From contig NZ_AP022582.1 of assembly GCF_010731595.1 (NCBI RefSeq), positions 4,216,001 to 4,280,000 of the forward strand: DNA of 64,000 nt, given 5' to 3'. How positions within the stretch are numbered: position 1 is the stretch's first letter; each line of letters starts with the position of its first letter. A program made the translations under genes and the position numbers. The stretch is from Mycobacterium seoulense (GTDB lineage Bacteria > Actinomycetota > Actinomycetes > Mycobacteriales > Mycobacteriaceae). Positions 42,362 through 52,361 of the stretch are shown in pieces. The notes beneath the pieces are model-generated. The model saw nothing but the letters and a program-made list of their open reading frames with translations. It did not search any database and had not been told where the DNA came from.

Positions 42362-45274
42362 CTAGACGACCAGGTTGACCAGCCGGCCGGGGACCACGAT
42401 CACCTTGCGCGGGTTGGCGCCGGCCAGGAACGCCTGGACTTTTTCGTCCGACAACGCCGCGGCCTTCAGGGTGTCCTGATCGGCGTCGGCGGCCACCACC
42501 ACTCGCCCACGCACCTTGCCGTTCACCTGGACGGGGTACTCGACGCTGTCGTCGACCAGGTAGGCGGGGTCGGCCTGCGGGAAGGGGCCATGCGCCAGCG
42601 ACGTGGTGTGGCCCAACCGCAGCCACAGCTCCTCGGCCATGTGCGGCGCCAACGGCGCCAGCATCAGCACCAGCGGCTCGACCGCCGCCCGCGGCACCGC
42701 GTCGCGGTGCTCTTTGGTGAGGTGGTTGGTGTACTCGATCAGTTTGGCTGCCGCAGTGTTGTTGCGCAGTGCGGCATAGTCTTCCGAAACTCCCGCGATG
42801 GTGCGGTGCAGCGCTCGCAGGGTGTTGACGTCGAGCTCCTGCTGCCCGGCCACATCGACCACCCGCGTCTCGCCGGTCTGCTCGTCGACCACCAGCCGCC
42901 ACACGCGTTGCAGGAAGCGGTGGGCCCCGACGACGTCCTTGGTGGCCCATGGGCGGGAGGCCTCCAGCGGTCCCATCGACATCTCGTACACCCGCAGCGT
43001 GTCGGCGCCGTACTCGTCGCAGATCTCATCGGGGGAGATCGAGTTCTTCAGGCTCTTGCCGATTTTGCCGAATTCCTGGAAGACCTCGACCTCGCCGTCC
43101 GGGCCCGGGTAGAAGAAGCGGTCGCCGCGCTCGACCACCTCGTCGGCCGGAACGTAGGAGCCGCGCGAGTCGGTGTAGGCGAAGGCCTGAATGTAGCCCT
43201 GGTTGACCAGGCGGCGGTATGGCTCCCGGGAGCTGACGTGACCCAGGTCGTATAACACCTTGTGCCAGAACCGGGCGTACAGCAGGTGCAGCACCGCGTG
43301 CTCGGCGCCTCCCACATAGAGGTCGACGCCGCCGGGATCCTGCGGGCCGTGCTCGTCCGGTCGCGGCCCCATCCAGTAAGCTTCGTTTTCCTTGGCGCAC
43401 AACCGTTCCGAGTTGTGCGGATCGGTGTAACGCAGTTCGTACCAGGAGCTGCCGGCCCACTGCGGCATCACGTTGGTGTCGCGGGTGTAGGGCTGCAGGC
43501 CGTCGCCGAGGTCCAGGTCGACATGCACCCACTCCGTCGCCTTGGCCAGTGGTGGCGACGGCTCGCTGTCGGCGGCGTCGGGGTCGAACAGCACCGGCGA
43601 ATAGTCGGGCACGTCGGGCAGCTCGACCGGCAGCGCGGCCTCGTCGAGCGCGTGGGCGCGTCCGGCACTGTCGTAGACGATCGGAAACGGCTCACCCCAG
43701 TAGCGCTGCCGGGCGAAAAGCCAGTCCCGCAGCTTGAATTCGATCCGCGCCCAGCCGCGGCCGTCCGCCTCAAGGCGGGCGGTGATCGCCTCCTTCGCCG
43801 CGGGCACGTCCATTCCGTCGAGGTAACCGGAATTGACCAGGACACCGTCACCGGGGTACGCGGCCTCCGAGATATCTCCCCCCGCAATGACTTCCACGAT
43901 CGGAAGCCCGAGCTGTCGGGCGAAGTCCCAGTCGCGCTGGTCGTGGCCGGGGACCGCCATGATGGCGCCGGTTCCGTACCCGGCCAACACGTAGTCGGCG
44001 ATGAAGATCGGCACCGGCTTACCGTTGGCGGGGTTGGTCGCGTAGCTACCCAGGAATACGCCGGTCTTGTCCCTGTTCTCTTGACGCTCGAGGTCCGACT
44101 TCGCCGCGATCGCCTGCCGGTAGGCGGCGACCGCCTCCCCCGGCGTCGCGCCCCCGTAGGTCCACCGCGCGTCGGTCCCCTCCGGCCATCCGGCGGCGAT
44201 CAGGCCGTCGACCAGGTCGTGCTCGGGAGCCAGCACCAGGTAGGTGGCGCCGAACATGGTGTCCGGCCGGGTGGTGAACACCTCGATGTCGACCGTCTCG
44301 CCGCTGGCGTTGATCGCCGAGAACAGCGCCCGGGTGCCGGTGGAACGGCCGATCCAGTTGCGCTGCATGGTCTTGACGGGCTCCGGCCAGTCAAGCAATT
44401 CCAGATCATCGAGGAGCCGGTCCGCGTAGGCGGTGATACGCATCATCCACTGCCGCAACCGCTTCCGGAACACCGGGAAGTTGCCGCGGTCGCTGCGGCC
44501 ATCCGCGGTGACCTCTTCGTTGGCCAGCACCGTGCCTAGACCGGGACACCAATTCACCAGCGAGTCGGCGCGGTAGACCAGTCGGTGGCTGTCGATCACG
44601 TCGGCCCGCTCCCCCACCGTCAGCGCGGCCCAGTCCCGTCCATCCTCGAGGCGCCTTGCGCCCGAGTCGAATTCCGCGATCAGTTCGGCGATCGGGCGGG
44701 CCTTGCGGGCCGAGGTGTCGAACCAGGCGTTGTAGATCTGCAGGAAGATCCACTGCGTCCACTTGTAGAACTCGACGTCGGTGGTCGAGAAGCTGCGCCG
44801 GCTGTCGTGGCCCAGGCCCAGCCGGCCCAGCTGACGCCGGAAGTTCACGACGTTGGCCTCGGTCCGGGTCCGGGGATGGGTGCCGGTTTGCACGGCATAT
44901 TGCTCGGCGGGCAGCCCGAAGGCGTCGAAACCCAACGCGTGCAGGACGTTATGTCCGGTCATCCGGTGGTAGCGGGCATACACGTCGGTGGCGATATAGC
45001 CCAGCGGGTGCCCGACGTGCAGTCCCTCGCCCGAGGGGTAGGGAAACATGTCCTGCACGAACAACTTGTCGGCGGGGACAGGGGTGCCGTCCGTCGGGGC
45101 CAGCGAGCCGACCGGGTTGGGCACGTTGAACGTGCCGAGCCGCGCCCAGTTCTCCTGCCAGGTGCTCTCGATACGGCCCGCCAGCGCCGCCGTGTAGCGA
45201 TACGTCGGCGCATCAGAGTCCGTCTGAACGGCGCCGGGGTTGTTCCCGGGGGCGGTGGTCGGGGAGTCGGTCAC
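42362..45274 (-). CDS. leuS: Leucyl-tRNA synthetase
   Basis: Charges tRNA-Leu. The HIGH motif appears as HVGHPLGY after PYPSGEGL near residue 85. The KMSKS-equivalent is KIGKSLKNS. The editing domain ([11 protein letters not shown] to [17 protein letters not shown]) is complete. The 970 residues match the 969 of M. tuberculosis LeuS. The GTG at 45274 gives the family N-terminus [11 protein letters not shown] tRNA-Leu(CAG) gene lies in the same window. It is divergent from mtc28, with a 178-base gap. Confidence 0.98.
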   Translation of the reverse strand: MTDSPTTAPGNNPGAVQTDSDAPTYRYTAALAGRIESTWQENWARLGTFNVPNPVGSLAPTDGTPVPADKLFVQDMFPYPSGEGLHVGHPLGYIATDVYARYHRMTGHNVLHALGFDAFGLPAEQYAVQTGTHPRTRTEANVVNFRRQLGRLGLGHDSRRSFSTTDVEFYKWTQWIFLQIYNAWFDTSARKARPIAELIAEFDSGARRLEDGRDWAALTVGERADVIDSHRLVYRADSLVNWCPGLGTVLANEEVTADGRSDRGNFPVFRKRLRQWMMRITAYADRLLDDLELLDWPEPVKTMQRNWIGRSTGTRALFSAINASGETVDIEVFTTRPDTMFGATYLVLAPEHDLVDGLIAAGWPEGTDARWTYGGATPGEAVAAYRQAIAAKSDLERQENRDKTGVFLGSYATNPANGKPVPIFIADYVLAGYGTGAIMAVPGHDQRDWDFARQLGLPIVEVIAGGDISEAAYPGDGVLVNSGYLDGMDVPAAKEAITARLEADGRGWARIEFKLRDWLFARQRYWGEPFPIVYDSAGRAHALDEAALPVELPDVPDYSPVLFDPDAADSEPSPPLAKATEWVHVDLDLGDGLQPYTRDTNVMPQWAGSSWYELRYTDPHNSERLCAKENEAYWMGPRPDEHGPQDPGGVDLYVGGAEHAVLHLLYARFWHKVLYDLGHVSSREPYRRLVNQGYIQAFAYTDSRGSYVPADEVVERGDRFFYPGPDGEVEVFQEFGKIGKSLKNSISPDEICDEYGADTLRVYEMSMGPLEASRPWATKDVVGAHRFLQRVWRLVVDEQTGETRVVDVAGQQELDVNTLRALHRTIAGVSEDYAALRNNTAAAKLIEYTNHLTKEHRDAVPRAAVEPLVLMLAPLAPHMAEELWLRLGHTTSLAHGPFPQADPAYLVDDSVEYPVQVNGKVRGRVVVAADADQDTLKAAALSDEKVQAFLAGANPRKVIVVPGRLVNLVV

Positions 45275-45452
45275 CTGAACAGGGTATAAGGGCGGCCTCG
45301 GCGCGACCGCCGGCCACAGGATGATCTCGGTTCCGTTGCGCACCGATCAGAGGTTCATCCCATCTCGATTTCGAGCCTATTCATCACCTTTGACCTGTAG
45401 TTACAGTCGGCCTCTAACTGCTGGCAGTGCGCCATTGGAAGGACCGACGCAG

Positions 45453-46631
45453 ATGATCGAGATCGTCCCCGCCCACCGTGCGCTCCTCGGGGGTATGGTC
45501 GCCGGCCTGATCGGCATGGCGGTTTTCACGGGCGCCCAGGCATCGGCAGACCCCTTGCTTCCCGCACCATCCCCCGTTCCCGTGATCCCGGCACCCGCGC
45601 CGCAGAACCTCACCGCCGTGCCAGGGCAGGCCCCGACCAACCGGTTCCTCGCCGCCCCGCCGGCGTCGAATCCCGTCGCGTCGCCGACGGCCCCGGGCGC
45701 CCCGGTCCCGGCCGCGGTCGCGCCCGTCGCGCCGGTGGCCCCCGCGGTCACCCCGGCCGCCTCGGGCACCATCCGCGAATACCTGGAGTCGAAGGGGGTC
45801 AAGCTCGAGGCGCAGAAGCCCCAGGGGCTCAAGGCGCTCGACATCACCTTGCCCGTGCCGGCGCGCTGGACCCAGGTGCCCGACCCCAACGTGCCCGACG
45901 CTTTCGCGGTGATCGCCGACCGGCAAGGCAGCAGCATCTACACCTCGAATGCCCAGGTGGTGGTGTACAAGCTGGTCGGCAATTTCGACCCGCGAGAGGC
46001 CATCTCACACGGTTATGTCGACAGCCAGAAGCTTCTCGCCTGGCAGCCCACCAACGCCTCGATGGCCGATTTCGGCGGCTTCCCGTCCTCGATCGTTGAA
46101 GGCACCTACCGTGACGGCGACGTGACGCTGAACACGTCGCGGCGGCACGTCATCGCCACCTCGGGGCATGAGAATTATTTGGTCTCGCTCGCGGTAACCA
46201 CCGATCGCGCGGTCGCCGTCGCCGACGCACCGGCCACCGACGCGATCATCAACGGCTTCCGCGTGACCGTTCCCGGGGCGCCTGTCCCCGCGCCGGTCCA
46301 GACGCCCGCGGCCTCGCCGGTCGGGCTGACCCCGGCGCCGGTCGCACCAGGGCCGGCCCAGGCTCCGGTCCCCCAGGCCCCGGTCTCGCAGGTTCCGGCC
46401 GCGCAAGTTCCGGTCGGGCAAGTACCGGCCATGCCCCCGGTCGGGCAGGCACCCGTCGCCGCTCCGGTCGGGCAGGCACCCGCCGTGGCCCCGCTCCGGC
46501 AGGCCTCGGCCACCGCCCCGGTCGGCCTGCCGGTGCAGGCGCCCATGCCCAGCCGCCAGCCCACGCCGAACCTGCTGGCCCTGGTTCCCGGCCTGCCCCC
46601 GCTGCCCAACTTCTCGTTTCTGCAGCACTAG
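45453..46631 (+). CDS. Secreted proline-rich antigen Mtc28 (Rv0040c homologue)
   Basis: A 392-residue secreted protein. The signal peptide is about residues 1-32 ([24 protein letters not shown], given here only as its end GAQASADP). A Pro/Ala-rich stretch (about 33-105) precedes a conserved globular domain (about 107-275; [13 protein letters not shown], then [20 protein letters not shown]) related to the LpqN/Mtc28 fold. The C-terminal 110 residues are PVGQAP-like repeats. M. tuberculosis Mtc28 is about 310 residues, so this copy is longer, mainly in the tail. It starts at the ATG at 45453, with GGAAGGA upstream. Confidence 0.9.
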   Translation: MIEIVPAHRALLGGMVAGLIGMAVFTGAQASADPLLPAPSPVPVIPAPAPQNLTAVPGQAPTNRFLAAPPASNPVASPTAPGAPVPAAVAPVAPVAPAVTPAASGTIREYLESKGVKLEAQKPQGLKALDITLPVPARWTQVPDPNVPDAFAVIADRQGSSIYTSNAQVVVYKLVGNFDPREAISHGYVDSQKLLAWQPTNASMADFGGFPSSIVEGTYRDGDVTLNTSRRHVIATSGHENYLVSLAVTTDRAVAVADAPATDAIINGFRVTVPGAPVPAPVQTPAASPVGLTPAPVAPGPAQAPVPQAPVSQVPAAQVPVGQVPAMPPVGQAPVAAPVGQAPAVAPLRQASATAPVGLPVQAPMPSRQPTPNLLALVPGLPPLPNFSFLQH

Positions 46632-46638
46632 ACGCACG

Positions 46639-46675
46639 GCCCCGACCCCGCGGAGCCGACTGAGCGGGCAGGGGC
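46639..46675 (+). terminator. Two-tier hairpin after the mtc28 gene
   Basis: GCCCC (46639-46643) pairs with GGGGC (46671-46675), and CCCGC (46647-46651) pairs with GCGGG (46664-46668) around a 12-base loop. It begins eight bases after the stop. There is no T-tract. Confidence 0.4.
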
Positions 46676-46696
46676 TCGGCCTCGTATTGTGAGGCC

Positions 46697-47038
46697 ATGC
46701 TGATTGCGGGCCTGCTGAGCATGTGTGCGGCGGTCGCCTCCGCCGGGTTCGGGACCTGGTCGCTGGCGCGCCCCCGGAATGTCGACCCCACCGCGCTGGC
46801 GCTGCGGTCCATGGCTCCCGCTCAACTGGCGGCGGCCATCATGCTGGCCGCCGGCGGCGTGGTGACGCTGGCGGCGCCTGCACACACGGCGATAGTGGTG
46901 CTGATCGTCTGCGTCGTCGGCGCGTTCGGAACGCTCGCCGCCGGGTCGTGGCAGAGCGCCCGCTTCGCGCTGCGACAAGAGGCGGCCGCGCCGGCCTGCG
47001 CGGGGACCTGCGCGGGCTGCACGCAGTCCTGCCACTGA
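46697..47038 (+). CDS. Small membrane protein with cysteine-rich tail (Rv0039c homologue)
   Basis: A 113-residue protein with three hydrophobic helices (about 2-18, 38-60 and 64-84) and a short hydrophilic tail. The last 15 residues are CAGTCAGCTQSCH, with four cysteines and a terminal His. Such a tail could bind a metal ion or a cluster, or form disulfides. Its position after mtc28 matches Rv0039c. The function is unknown. It converges with the YqgE gene. Confidence 0.8.
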   Translation: MLIAGLLSMCAAVASAGFGTWSLARPRNVDPTALALRSMAPAQLAAAIMLAAGGVVTLAAPAHTAIVVLIVCVVGAFGTLAAGSWQSARFALRQEAAAPACAGTCAGCTQSCH

Positions 47039-47063
47039 GCCCGGCGGAAGCGTCGCTGCGGGG

Positions 47064-47666
47064 CTAGTTGCGGCTGAGGTCGATCGGATGGGTGGCCAGC
47101 AGCGACAGCGGCAGCGGCTGGCGACGCAGCACCTGCCCCCACAGGTCGGACCTCGACCCCACCAGAACGTCAGAGGGCAACGCGGACAAAACGATCCAGT
47201 CGTCGCGTTCGATTTCGCCTTCCAGCTGGCCGATGGTCCAGCCGGAGTAACCCGCGAAGATCCGCACCCCCTCCACGAAGGGCGCGATCGTGTCGGGGTC
47301 GGCGTCGAGGTCGACCATCACCACCCGGCCGTCCACATGCCGAAGGCCCGCAACGCCCTGCGGATCGGCGCCGACGCGCAAGGCCGCCAGGCATAGGGCC
47401 GCGTCGCGCTTCACCGGGCCGCCGATGAACATCGTCTTCGGCTTGGCCGCCAGTTTGGTCCACTGCGGCAGGACGTTGTACACCGCGGTCTCGCTGGCGC
47501 GGTTGAGCACCACGCCCAAGGTGCCGCCATCGTTGTGCTCGACGATGTAGATCACGCTGCGTCGGAACGTCGGTTCGAAAAGATCGGTGTTGGCCAGCAG
47601 CAAGGTACCCGCGCGCACCCGCTGCGCGGCCGGCGCGACATAGTCCTCAGGATCCTCGGGCGGCAC
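47064..47666 (-). CDS. UPF0301/YqgE (AlgH) family protein (Rv0038 homologue)
   Basis: A 200-residue protein of the YqgE/AlgH family. [20 protein letters not shown] and [19 protein letters not shown] are the family signature, followed by [14 protein letters not shown] and [16 protein letters not shown]. The family is widespread but without an assigned reaction. It starts at GTG at 47666, with a short gap to the divergent MFS gene. The length equals that of the M. tuberculosis protein (202). Confidence 0.93.
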   Translation of the reverse strand: MPPEDPEDYVAPAAQRVRAGTLLLANTDLFEPTFRRSVIYIVEHNDGGTLGVVLNRASETAVYNVLPQWTKLAAKPKTMFIGGPVKRDAALCLAALRVGADPQGVAGLRHVDGRVVMVDLDADPDTIAPFVEGVRIFAGYSGWTIGQLEGEIERDDWIVLSALPSDVLVGSRSDLWGQVLRRQPLPLSLLATHPIDLSRN

Positions 47667-47808
47667 CCCACCATCATGGCATCCGGCGCTTGTCGCTCGG
47701 GGGAATCAAGCGCGGGGCGTGAAGATTTGTACTGTTGGTAGATCAGCTCGGACCGTGACGAGCTTGCTAGCCCCCCTCGTGGAAGTCGGTTTCGTGATCC
47801 AATCCCGG

Positions 47809-49128
47809 ATGCACTCAAGCGCACCCGCCGAAATGTGGCGGTCGGTGCGCAGTTTGCCAGACTTCTGGCGGCTGCTGCAGGTGCGCATGGCGAGTCAATT
47901 CGGTGACGGGCTGTTCCAGGCGGGTCTGGCGGGGGCGTTGCTGTTCAATCCGGACCGGGCCGCCGACCCGATGGCCATCGCGCGGGCATTCACCGTGCTG
48001 TTCCTGCCTTACTCGCTGTTGGGGCCGTTCGCGGGAGCCCTGATGGACCGCTGGGACCGGCGGCTGGTGCTCGTCGGCGCCAACGCCGGCCGGGTCATCC
48101 TGATCGCCGCGATAGGCACCATCCTGGCGGTCCGGGCCGGCGATTTGCCGCTGTTGTTGGGCGCGCTGTTCGCCAACGGCTTGGCCCGGTTCGTCGCTTC
48201 CGGGCTGTCTGCGTCGCTGCCGCACGTCGTGCCGCGCGAACAGGTCGTGACGATGAACGCCGCGGCCAACGCCGCCGGGGCCATCGCCGCCTTCATCGGC
48301 GCCAACTTCATGCTCGTGCCCCGGTTCGTGTTCGGCGCGGGTGACAAGGGGGCCTCGGCGATCATCTTCCTCACCGCGATCCCCGTGTTGACCGCCTTGC
48401 TGCTGTCGTGGCGGTTCGGCCCTCGTGCCCTCGGCCCGGACGACACCAAGCGGGCGATCCACGGACCCGTCGTCTACGCCGTCGTCACCGGCTGGCTGCA
48501 CGGCGCGCGCACGGTGGCGCAACGGCCGACGGTCGCCGCCACCTTGTCCGGCCTGGCCGCCCACCGGATGGTGATCGGCATCAATTCCTTGCTGGTCCTG
48601 TTGCTGGTCCACCACATGACCGACCCCGAAGCCGGGGGATTGGGTACTGCGCTGGTGTTCTTCGGCGCCGCGGGTCTGGGCGCGTTCCTGGCCAACGTGC
48701 TGACTCCGCCCGCGGTCCGTCGCTGGGGGCGCTACGCCACGGTCAATGGTGCGTTGGTGCTGTCGGCGATCATCGAGGTCGCCGGCGCGGGATTACTGCT
48801 ACCGATCATGGTGGCCTGCGGCTTCTTCCTCGGTGTGACCGGGCAAATGGTCAAGCTGTGCGCCGACTCGGCGATGCAGATGGATGTCGATGACGCCCTT
48901 CGCGGGCACGTTTTCGCCGTGCAGGACGCGCTGTTCTGGGTCTCGTTCATCGTCTCGATCACGGTGGCCGCGCTGTTGATTCCCGCCGACGGCCATGCGC
49001 CGGCGTTCGCGCTGTTCGGCTCGGGGGTGTACTTGGCCGGCCTGGCCATGCACGGCGTCCTGGGCCGGCGCGGCGAGCAGGCGAATAATCGCTACCCGGC
49101 GGCGGCAACCGACGAGCGGAGGCAATGA
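47809..49128 (+). CDS. MFS transporter (Rv0037c homologue)
   Basis: A 439-residue major facilitator with twelve predicted helices. [20 protein letters not shown] opens the first helix, and [20 protein letters not shown] is the MFS loop 2-3 motif. The substrate is unknown. I start at the ATG at 47809; the frame opens at 47719 but the extra residues do not resemble the family. Its stop overlaps the start of the next gene by four bases (ATGA), so the two are coupled. Confidence 0.9.
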   Translation: MHSSAPAEMWRSVRSLPDFWRLLQVRMASQFGDGLFQAGLAGALLFNPDRAADPMAIARAFTVLFLPYSLLGPFAGALMDRWDRRLVLVGANAGRVILIAAIGTILAVRAGDLPLLLGALFANGLARFVASGLSASLPHVVPREQVVTMNAAANAAGAIAAFIGANFMLVPRFVFGAGDKGASAIIFLTAIPVLTALLLSWRFGPRALGPDDTKRAIHGPVVYAVVTGWLHGARTVAQRPTVAATLSGLAAHRMVIGINSLLVLLLVHHMTDPEAGGLGTALVFFGAAGLGAFLANVLTPPAVRRWGRYATVNGALVLSAIIEVAGAGLLLPIMVACGFFLGVTGQMVKLCADSAMQMDVDDALRGHVFAVQDALFWVSFIVSITVAALLIPADGHAPAFALFGSGVYLAGLAMHGVLGRRGEQANNRYPAAATDERRQ

Positions 49129-49901
49129 TGGCGGGTCCCGAACCGATCGTGGCTGACCTACGGGCCGAAAGCGATGAACTTGACGCCCTGGTTGCACCGC
49201 TGCCGCCCGAACGCTGGGCCGATCCGACGCCCGCGCCCGGCTGGACGATCGCCCATCAGATCGGGCACCTGTTGTGGACCGACCGGGTCGCGCTGACCGC
49301 GGTCACCGACGAGGCCGGGTTCGCCGAAGAACTCAAGGCGGCCGCCGCCGACCCAACCGGCTTCGTCGACGCGGGCGCCGACGGGTTGGCGGCTCTGCCG
49401 CCGGCCGAGCTGCTCGCCGATTGGCGGGTCACCCGCGGCCGATTGCACGACGAGCTGCTGATGGTTCCCGCCGGGCGAAAACTTCCCTGGTTCGGGCCCC
49501 CGATGAGTGCGGCGTCGATGGCTACCGCGCGGTTGATGGAGACGTGGGCCCACGGACTGGACGTCGCGGACGCGCTGGGCGTCAAGCGGGTGGCCACCGA
49601 CCGGCTGCGGTCGATCGCTCATCTTGGGGTGCGCACCCGCGACTACGCCTTTTTCGTGAACAACCTCCCCGCTCCCGTCGAGCCGTTCCTGGTCGAACTG
49701 CGGGGACCCAGCGGCGACACCTGGAGTTGGGGACCGCCCGACGCGGCCCAGCGGGTCACCGGTTCCGCGGAGGACTTCTGCTATCTGGTCACTCAGCGCC
49801 GCCCACTCGGTGCCCTCGACCTCACCGCGCACGGGCGCGACGCCCAGCGCTGGCTGGAGATCGCGCAGGCCTTCGCGGGCCCGCCCGGCGGCGGGCGATG
49901 A
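49125..49901 (+). CDS. Mycothiol-dependent maleylpyruvate isomerase family protein (Rv0036c homologue)
   Basis: A 258-residue DinB-fold protein. The N-terminal four-helix bundle has [18 protein letters not shown] and [18 protein letters not shown], which supply the usual metal-binding His and Glu/His residues. The C-terminal domain is of the MDMPI type. Members use mycothiol as a thiol cofactor, but this one's substrate is unknown. The ATG overlaps the MFS stop by four bases. A 31-base tandem duplication covers its 3' end. Confidence 0.88.
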   Translation: MMAGPEPIVADLRAESDELDALVAPLPPERWADPTPAPGWTIAHQIGHLLWTDRVALTAVTDEAGFAEELKAAAADPTGFVDAGADGLAALPPAELLADWRVTRGRLHDELLMVPAGRKLPWFGPPMSAASMATARLMETWAHGLDVADALGVKRVATDRLRSIAHLGVRTRDYAFFVNNLPAPVEPFLVELRGPSGDTWSWGPPDAAQRVTGSAEDFCYLVTQRRPLGALDLTAHGRDAQRWLEIAQAFAGPPGGGR

Positions 49902-49935
49902 GGGCGCGGGCCCGCCCGGCGTCGGGCGATGAGCG
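49874..49935. repeat. Tandem 31-bp imperfect repeat
   Basis: Two copies of a roughly 31-base unit (CGCGGGCCCGCCCGGCGG core, then CGGGCGATGAG) start at 49874 and 49905. The first copy contains the stop region of the mycothiol-type gene; the second lies wholly after it. The copies differ at very few bases, so the duplication is probably recent. Confidence 0.7.
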
Positions 49936-49950
49936 CGCGGGCGCGCGAGG

Positions 49951-50274
49951 TCAGTGCAGCGGACCGCCGTAACTTGCCCGGTTCTCGGCCTCGGCCTCTT
50001 CACGCAACGCCGTGATCGCCAGGTTCAGTCTGTCGGCGAGCTCGCCGTGGGCGTATCCGGTCATCACACCGGGATGCAGCGTCAGATTGAGCAACCGCCC
50101 GTCGGCATTCGCCACGGCATAGACGTCGCCGAGATCGACACTGTAGGTGACGGCCTCCGCCTGGGCCACAAGGGCTTCCCACTTGTCGGCGGCCTCGCTC
50201 AGTTCGCGAAGAACCGACTCGACGAGATCCTTGTCGCCGAGATTCGCGCCACCGCCCGAACCCGACACGATCAC
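49951..50274 (-). CDS. DUF2710/YbaB-like small protein (Rv0030 homologue)
   Basis: A 107-residue protein. LVESVLRELSEAADKWEALV is an N-terminal helix, then VYAVANADGRLLNLTLHPGV is a beta hairpin of the type found in YbaB/EbfC nucleoid proteins and in EspL. The C-terminal helix is HGELADRLNLAITALREE. By fold analogy it may bind DNA or chaperone a secreted partner, but neither is shown. The GTG at 50274 is used; a second GTG lies two codons on. It is downstream of the Rv0029-like gene with a 66-base gap, on the same strand. Confidence 0.72.
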   Translation of the reverse strand: MIVSGSGGGANLGDKDLVESVLRELSEAADKWEALVAQAEAVTYSVDLGDVYAVANADGRLLNLTLHPGVMTGYAHGELADRLNLAITALREEAEAENRASYGGPLH

Positions 50275-50340
50275 AGTATGTCGACCGCCCTAACCAGCGT
50301 CAATTCGAAAATTCGAGGGTGAGGAGCAACTCCGATCGCC

Positions 50341-52122
50341 CTACGCGCCGGGCGGCGGCCCGGCAAGTTTCCGATACCAGGCGAGGTGGTAGTTCGCCGA
50401 TATCGCGTCGCCGCTGGCGAGGCCTTCGGTGGCGGCCATCAACAGGCACTTGAGCAGAAGTGTCGGATTCACCGCCGGGTATTGGACCAAGAGCTGGTAG
50501 CGCGCCGTATCGAGGTGCACCCGCAACACGTCGACCTCCTGGTCGATGATCACGGCGTCCGCGGCAGCCGCGTCCGCCAGCCTCTGCACGATCCGGGGGA
50601 GCCCGTCGAAGCGACGCGTGGTCTCGCTCAGCGCCCTGCCCAGGTCCTCGATCGCGGGGAGCTCGCGCGGTTCCACAGACGATTTCGTCGCGGCGAAGTC
50701 GGCCGAGCGGCGTAGTGAGTCACCCGGGGCGTAAGTGACGACGCGTACCGCGTCGCCGATCAACGCGCCGACCCTGCCGGTGCGTGGCTCGGGTTCCAAC
50801 AACCGCACGCCGGCCGGAAGGGTGATGCCTGCAGGTATCCAGCCGTGGGCGAGGTCGGTGACCAACACCGTCGTACCGTCGGCACGGTCGCCGACCGCCC
50901 AATTCAGCCGCGGCTCCTGGCGGACCACATACTCGAGCAATCGGTTCAGCCGGTCGACCTCGAAACCCGTTGCAATGGGACTGTTTCCGCGGGGCAGGCC
51001 GGAGGGCTCCCGGGGAACCTGCGGTTCATCGTGCCCGGCAGCGGCCTCGCCTGCGACCGCGTGGTGGCGACCACTGTCCGCCGGTTCGTCGACGACGGGC
51101 TCGGCCTCGGTGATCGCGGGGATGACCTGTGTCTCCTCAATCGAAGCCGCCGCTGCGGTCTCGGCGGGTTCCGGCTCGTGCTGGGCCTCGTCCGCTCCCT
51201 CCACGTCGACGTGGTGGCGACCGGTGGCGACCGGCTCCCAATCCATCGCGGACACGCTGTCGGCGGGCTCGCCGACGACGCCTTCGGCCTCGGCGATCGC
51301 GGGGATGACCTGCGTCTCCCCAATCGCGGTCACCGCGGCATCGGCCTCCGGGGGCCAGTCGGGTTCGTCCTGGTGCGTTGCCGGCTCCTGCGCCGCCACG
51401 TAGTTGCGACCGTTCGTGACCGACTCCTGACCGGGTTCCATGTCCTCGGCCGGCGCTTCGACGACGTGTTCCACTTCAGCCGCGCGCGGGATGACCTGCG
51501 TCTCCTCCATATCCGGCATTTCCGGCATATCCGGCGCGGGCGCGGCCTCTGCCGCGATCTCCTGCGCAGGGGTTTCCTGCGGCGGCGGTCCGGGCTCGTC
51601 CCCACGTTGCGGCGTCACGGGGGGCGGCCTGTCGGCGACCCGCCACCGCGGCTTACGCACCGTCCTGGTGGGCGCTTCGGAAGGCCTCGCGTCCGTGACA
51701 GCAGGAATGATGCGGGTCTGCTCCATGTCCGGCGACGGCGGCTCGGCGACCTGCGGGCGGGGATACCCGGCGTTCACCGAGCGCAGCTGGCGAATCGTCG
51801 ATTCGACGCGCCGCACGGCGCGGGCACGGGCCTCATCGATGACCCGTGCCTCTTCGGCTTGGCGGGACAGATCGGCCAACCCCGCACGTCTGATCATCCT
51901 CAGCTGCTCGTTGGCGTTGTCGGCGATCCGTTGCAGGTCGACCTTCAGATACTCTGCGAGCGTGGCGTTTTCGGTGGTGAGCGTCGCAAGCTCGGCAGGC
52001 CAAAGCCCACCGATCACCCAGGGGGTGCAATCGATGGGAGAGCTGAAGGCCGGCATCGCCAATGATTCCCGGGTAGCTCTCCGGAGGCGCTGACGCGCCG
52101 TCATCCGACCGAAGATCGCCAC
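50341..52122 (-). CDS. Expanded Rv0029-like protein (DUF5631/DUF5632 type) with T-x-[IV]-I-P repeats
   Basis: A 593-residue protein, against about 365 in M. tuberculosis Rv0029. The N-terminal helical region (residues 25-120; DCTPWVIGGLWPAELATL, then EYLKVDLQRIADNANEQL) and the C-terminal domain (about 385-593; DRLNRLLEYVVRQEPRLNW, then VLVTDLAHGWIPAGITLP) are the conserved ends. Between them an acidic, Pro-rich region holds four repeated motifs with threonines at 136, 208, 270 and 331: MEQTRIIP, MEETQVIP, GETQVIP and EETQVIP. The spacing is 72, 62 and 61 residues. No signal peptide or membrane helix is seen. The start is uncertain: 52122 (GTG), 52104 or 52056. Confidence 0.78.
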   Translation of the reverse strand: MAIFGRMTARQRLRRATRESLAMPAFSSPIDCTPWVIGGLWPAELATLTTENATLAEYLKVDLQRIADNANEQLRMIRRAGLADLSRQAEEARVIDEARARAVRRVESTIRQLRSVNAGYPRPQVAEPPSPDMEQTRIIPAVTDARPSEAPTRTVRKPRWRVADRPPPVTPQRGDEPGPPPQETPAQEIAAEAAPAPDMPEMPDMEETQVIPRAAEVEHVVEAPAEDMEPGQESVTNGRNYVAAQEPATHQDEPDWPPEADAAVTAIGETQVIPAIAEAEGVVGEPADSVSAMDWEPVATGRHHVDVEGADEAQHEPEPAETAAAASIEETQVIPAITEAEPVVDEPADSGRHHAVAGEAAAGHDEPQVPREPSGLPRGNSPIATGFEVDRLNRLLEYVVRQEPRLNWAVGDRADGTTVLVTDLAHGWIPAGITLPAGVRLLEPEPRTGRVGALIGDAVRVVTYAPGDSLRRSADFAATKSSVEPRELPAIEDLGRALSETTRRFDGLPRIVQRLADAAAADAVIIDQEVDVLRVHLDTARYQLLVQYPAVNPTLLLKCLLMAATEGLASGDAISANYHLAWYRKLAGPPPGA

Positions 52123-52204
52123 CGGTTAAGCGTACCGGCAGCTGACCAATCGCTTATTCGGTGAGTGAATTGTGCAGGTGTGACGGCCTGGGTAGCGTGG
52201 GGAT

Positions 52205-52348
52205 ATGGCCGAATCTGCCTTGCAGCAGCAACTCGACGAGGTGCGTGACCTGCTCGCTCGTGCACGAGAGTTGTTCGGCCCCAATCCCGTCGAGCCGCCC
52301 ACGAATATCGCTCCGGATCCCGACGCGGCCAAGACCTGGCTGCTGTAG
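52205..52348 (+). CDS. Small hypothetical protein, 47 aa
   Basis: A short frame from ATG at 52205, with GTGGGG about five bases upstream. It encodes one amphipathic helix (LQQQLDEVRDLLARARELFG) followed by a Pro-rich tail ending DAAKTWLL. Codon use is coding-like. It is the only plus-strand frame within a run of minus-strand genes, between the Rv0029-like gene (divergent) and the DUF2694 gene (convergent, 13 bases away). The function is unknown; the helix suggests it pairs with a partner. Confidence 0.55.
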   Translation: MAESALQQQLDEVRDLLARARELFGPNPVEPPTNIAPDPDAAKTWLL

Positions 52349-52361
52349 GCGCCGAAACCGG

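Noticed and set aside
47815..48615. 266-codon minus-strand frame opposite the MFS gene
   Set aside because: It is antisense to a clear twelve-helix transporter and rich in Arg/Gly/Gln/Asp, typical of G+C-rich shadow frames.
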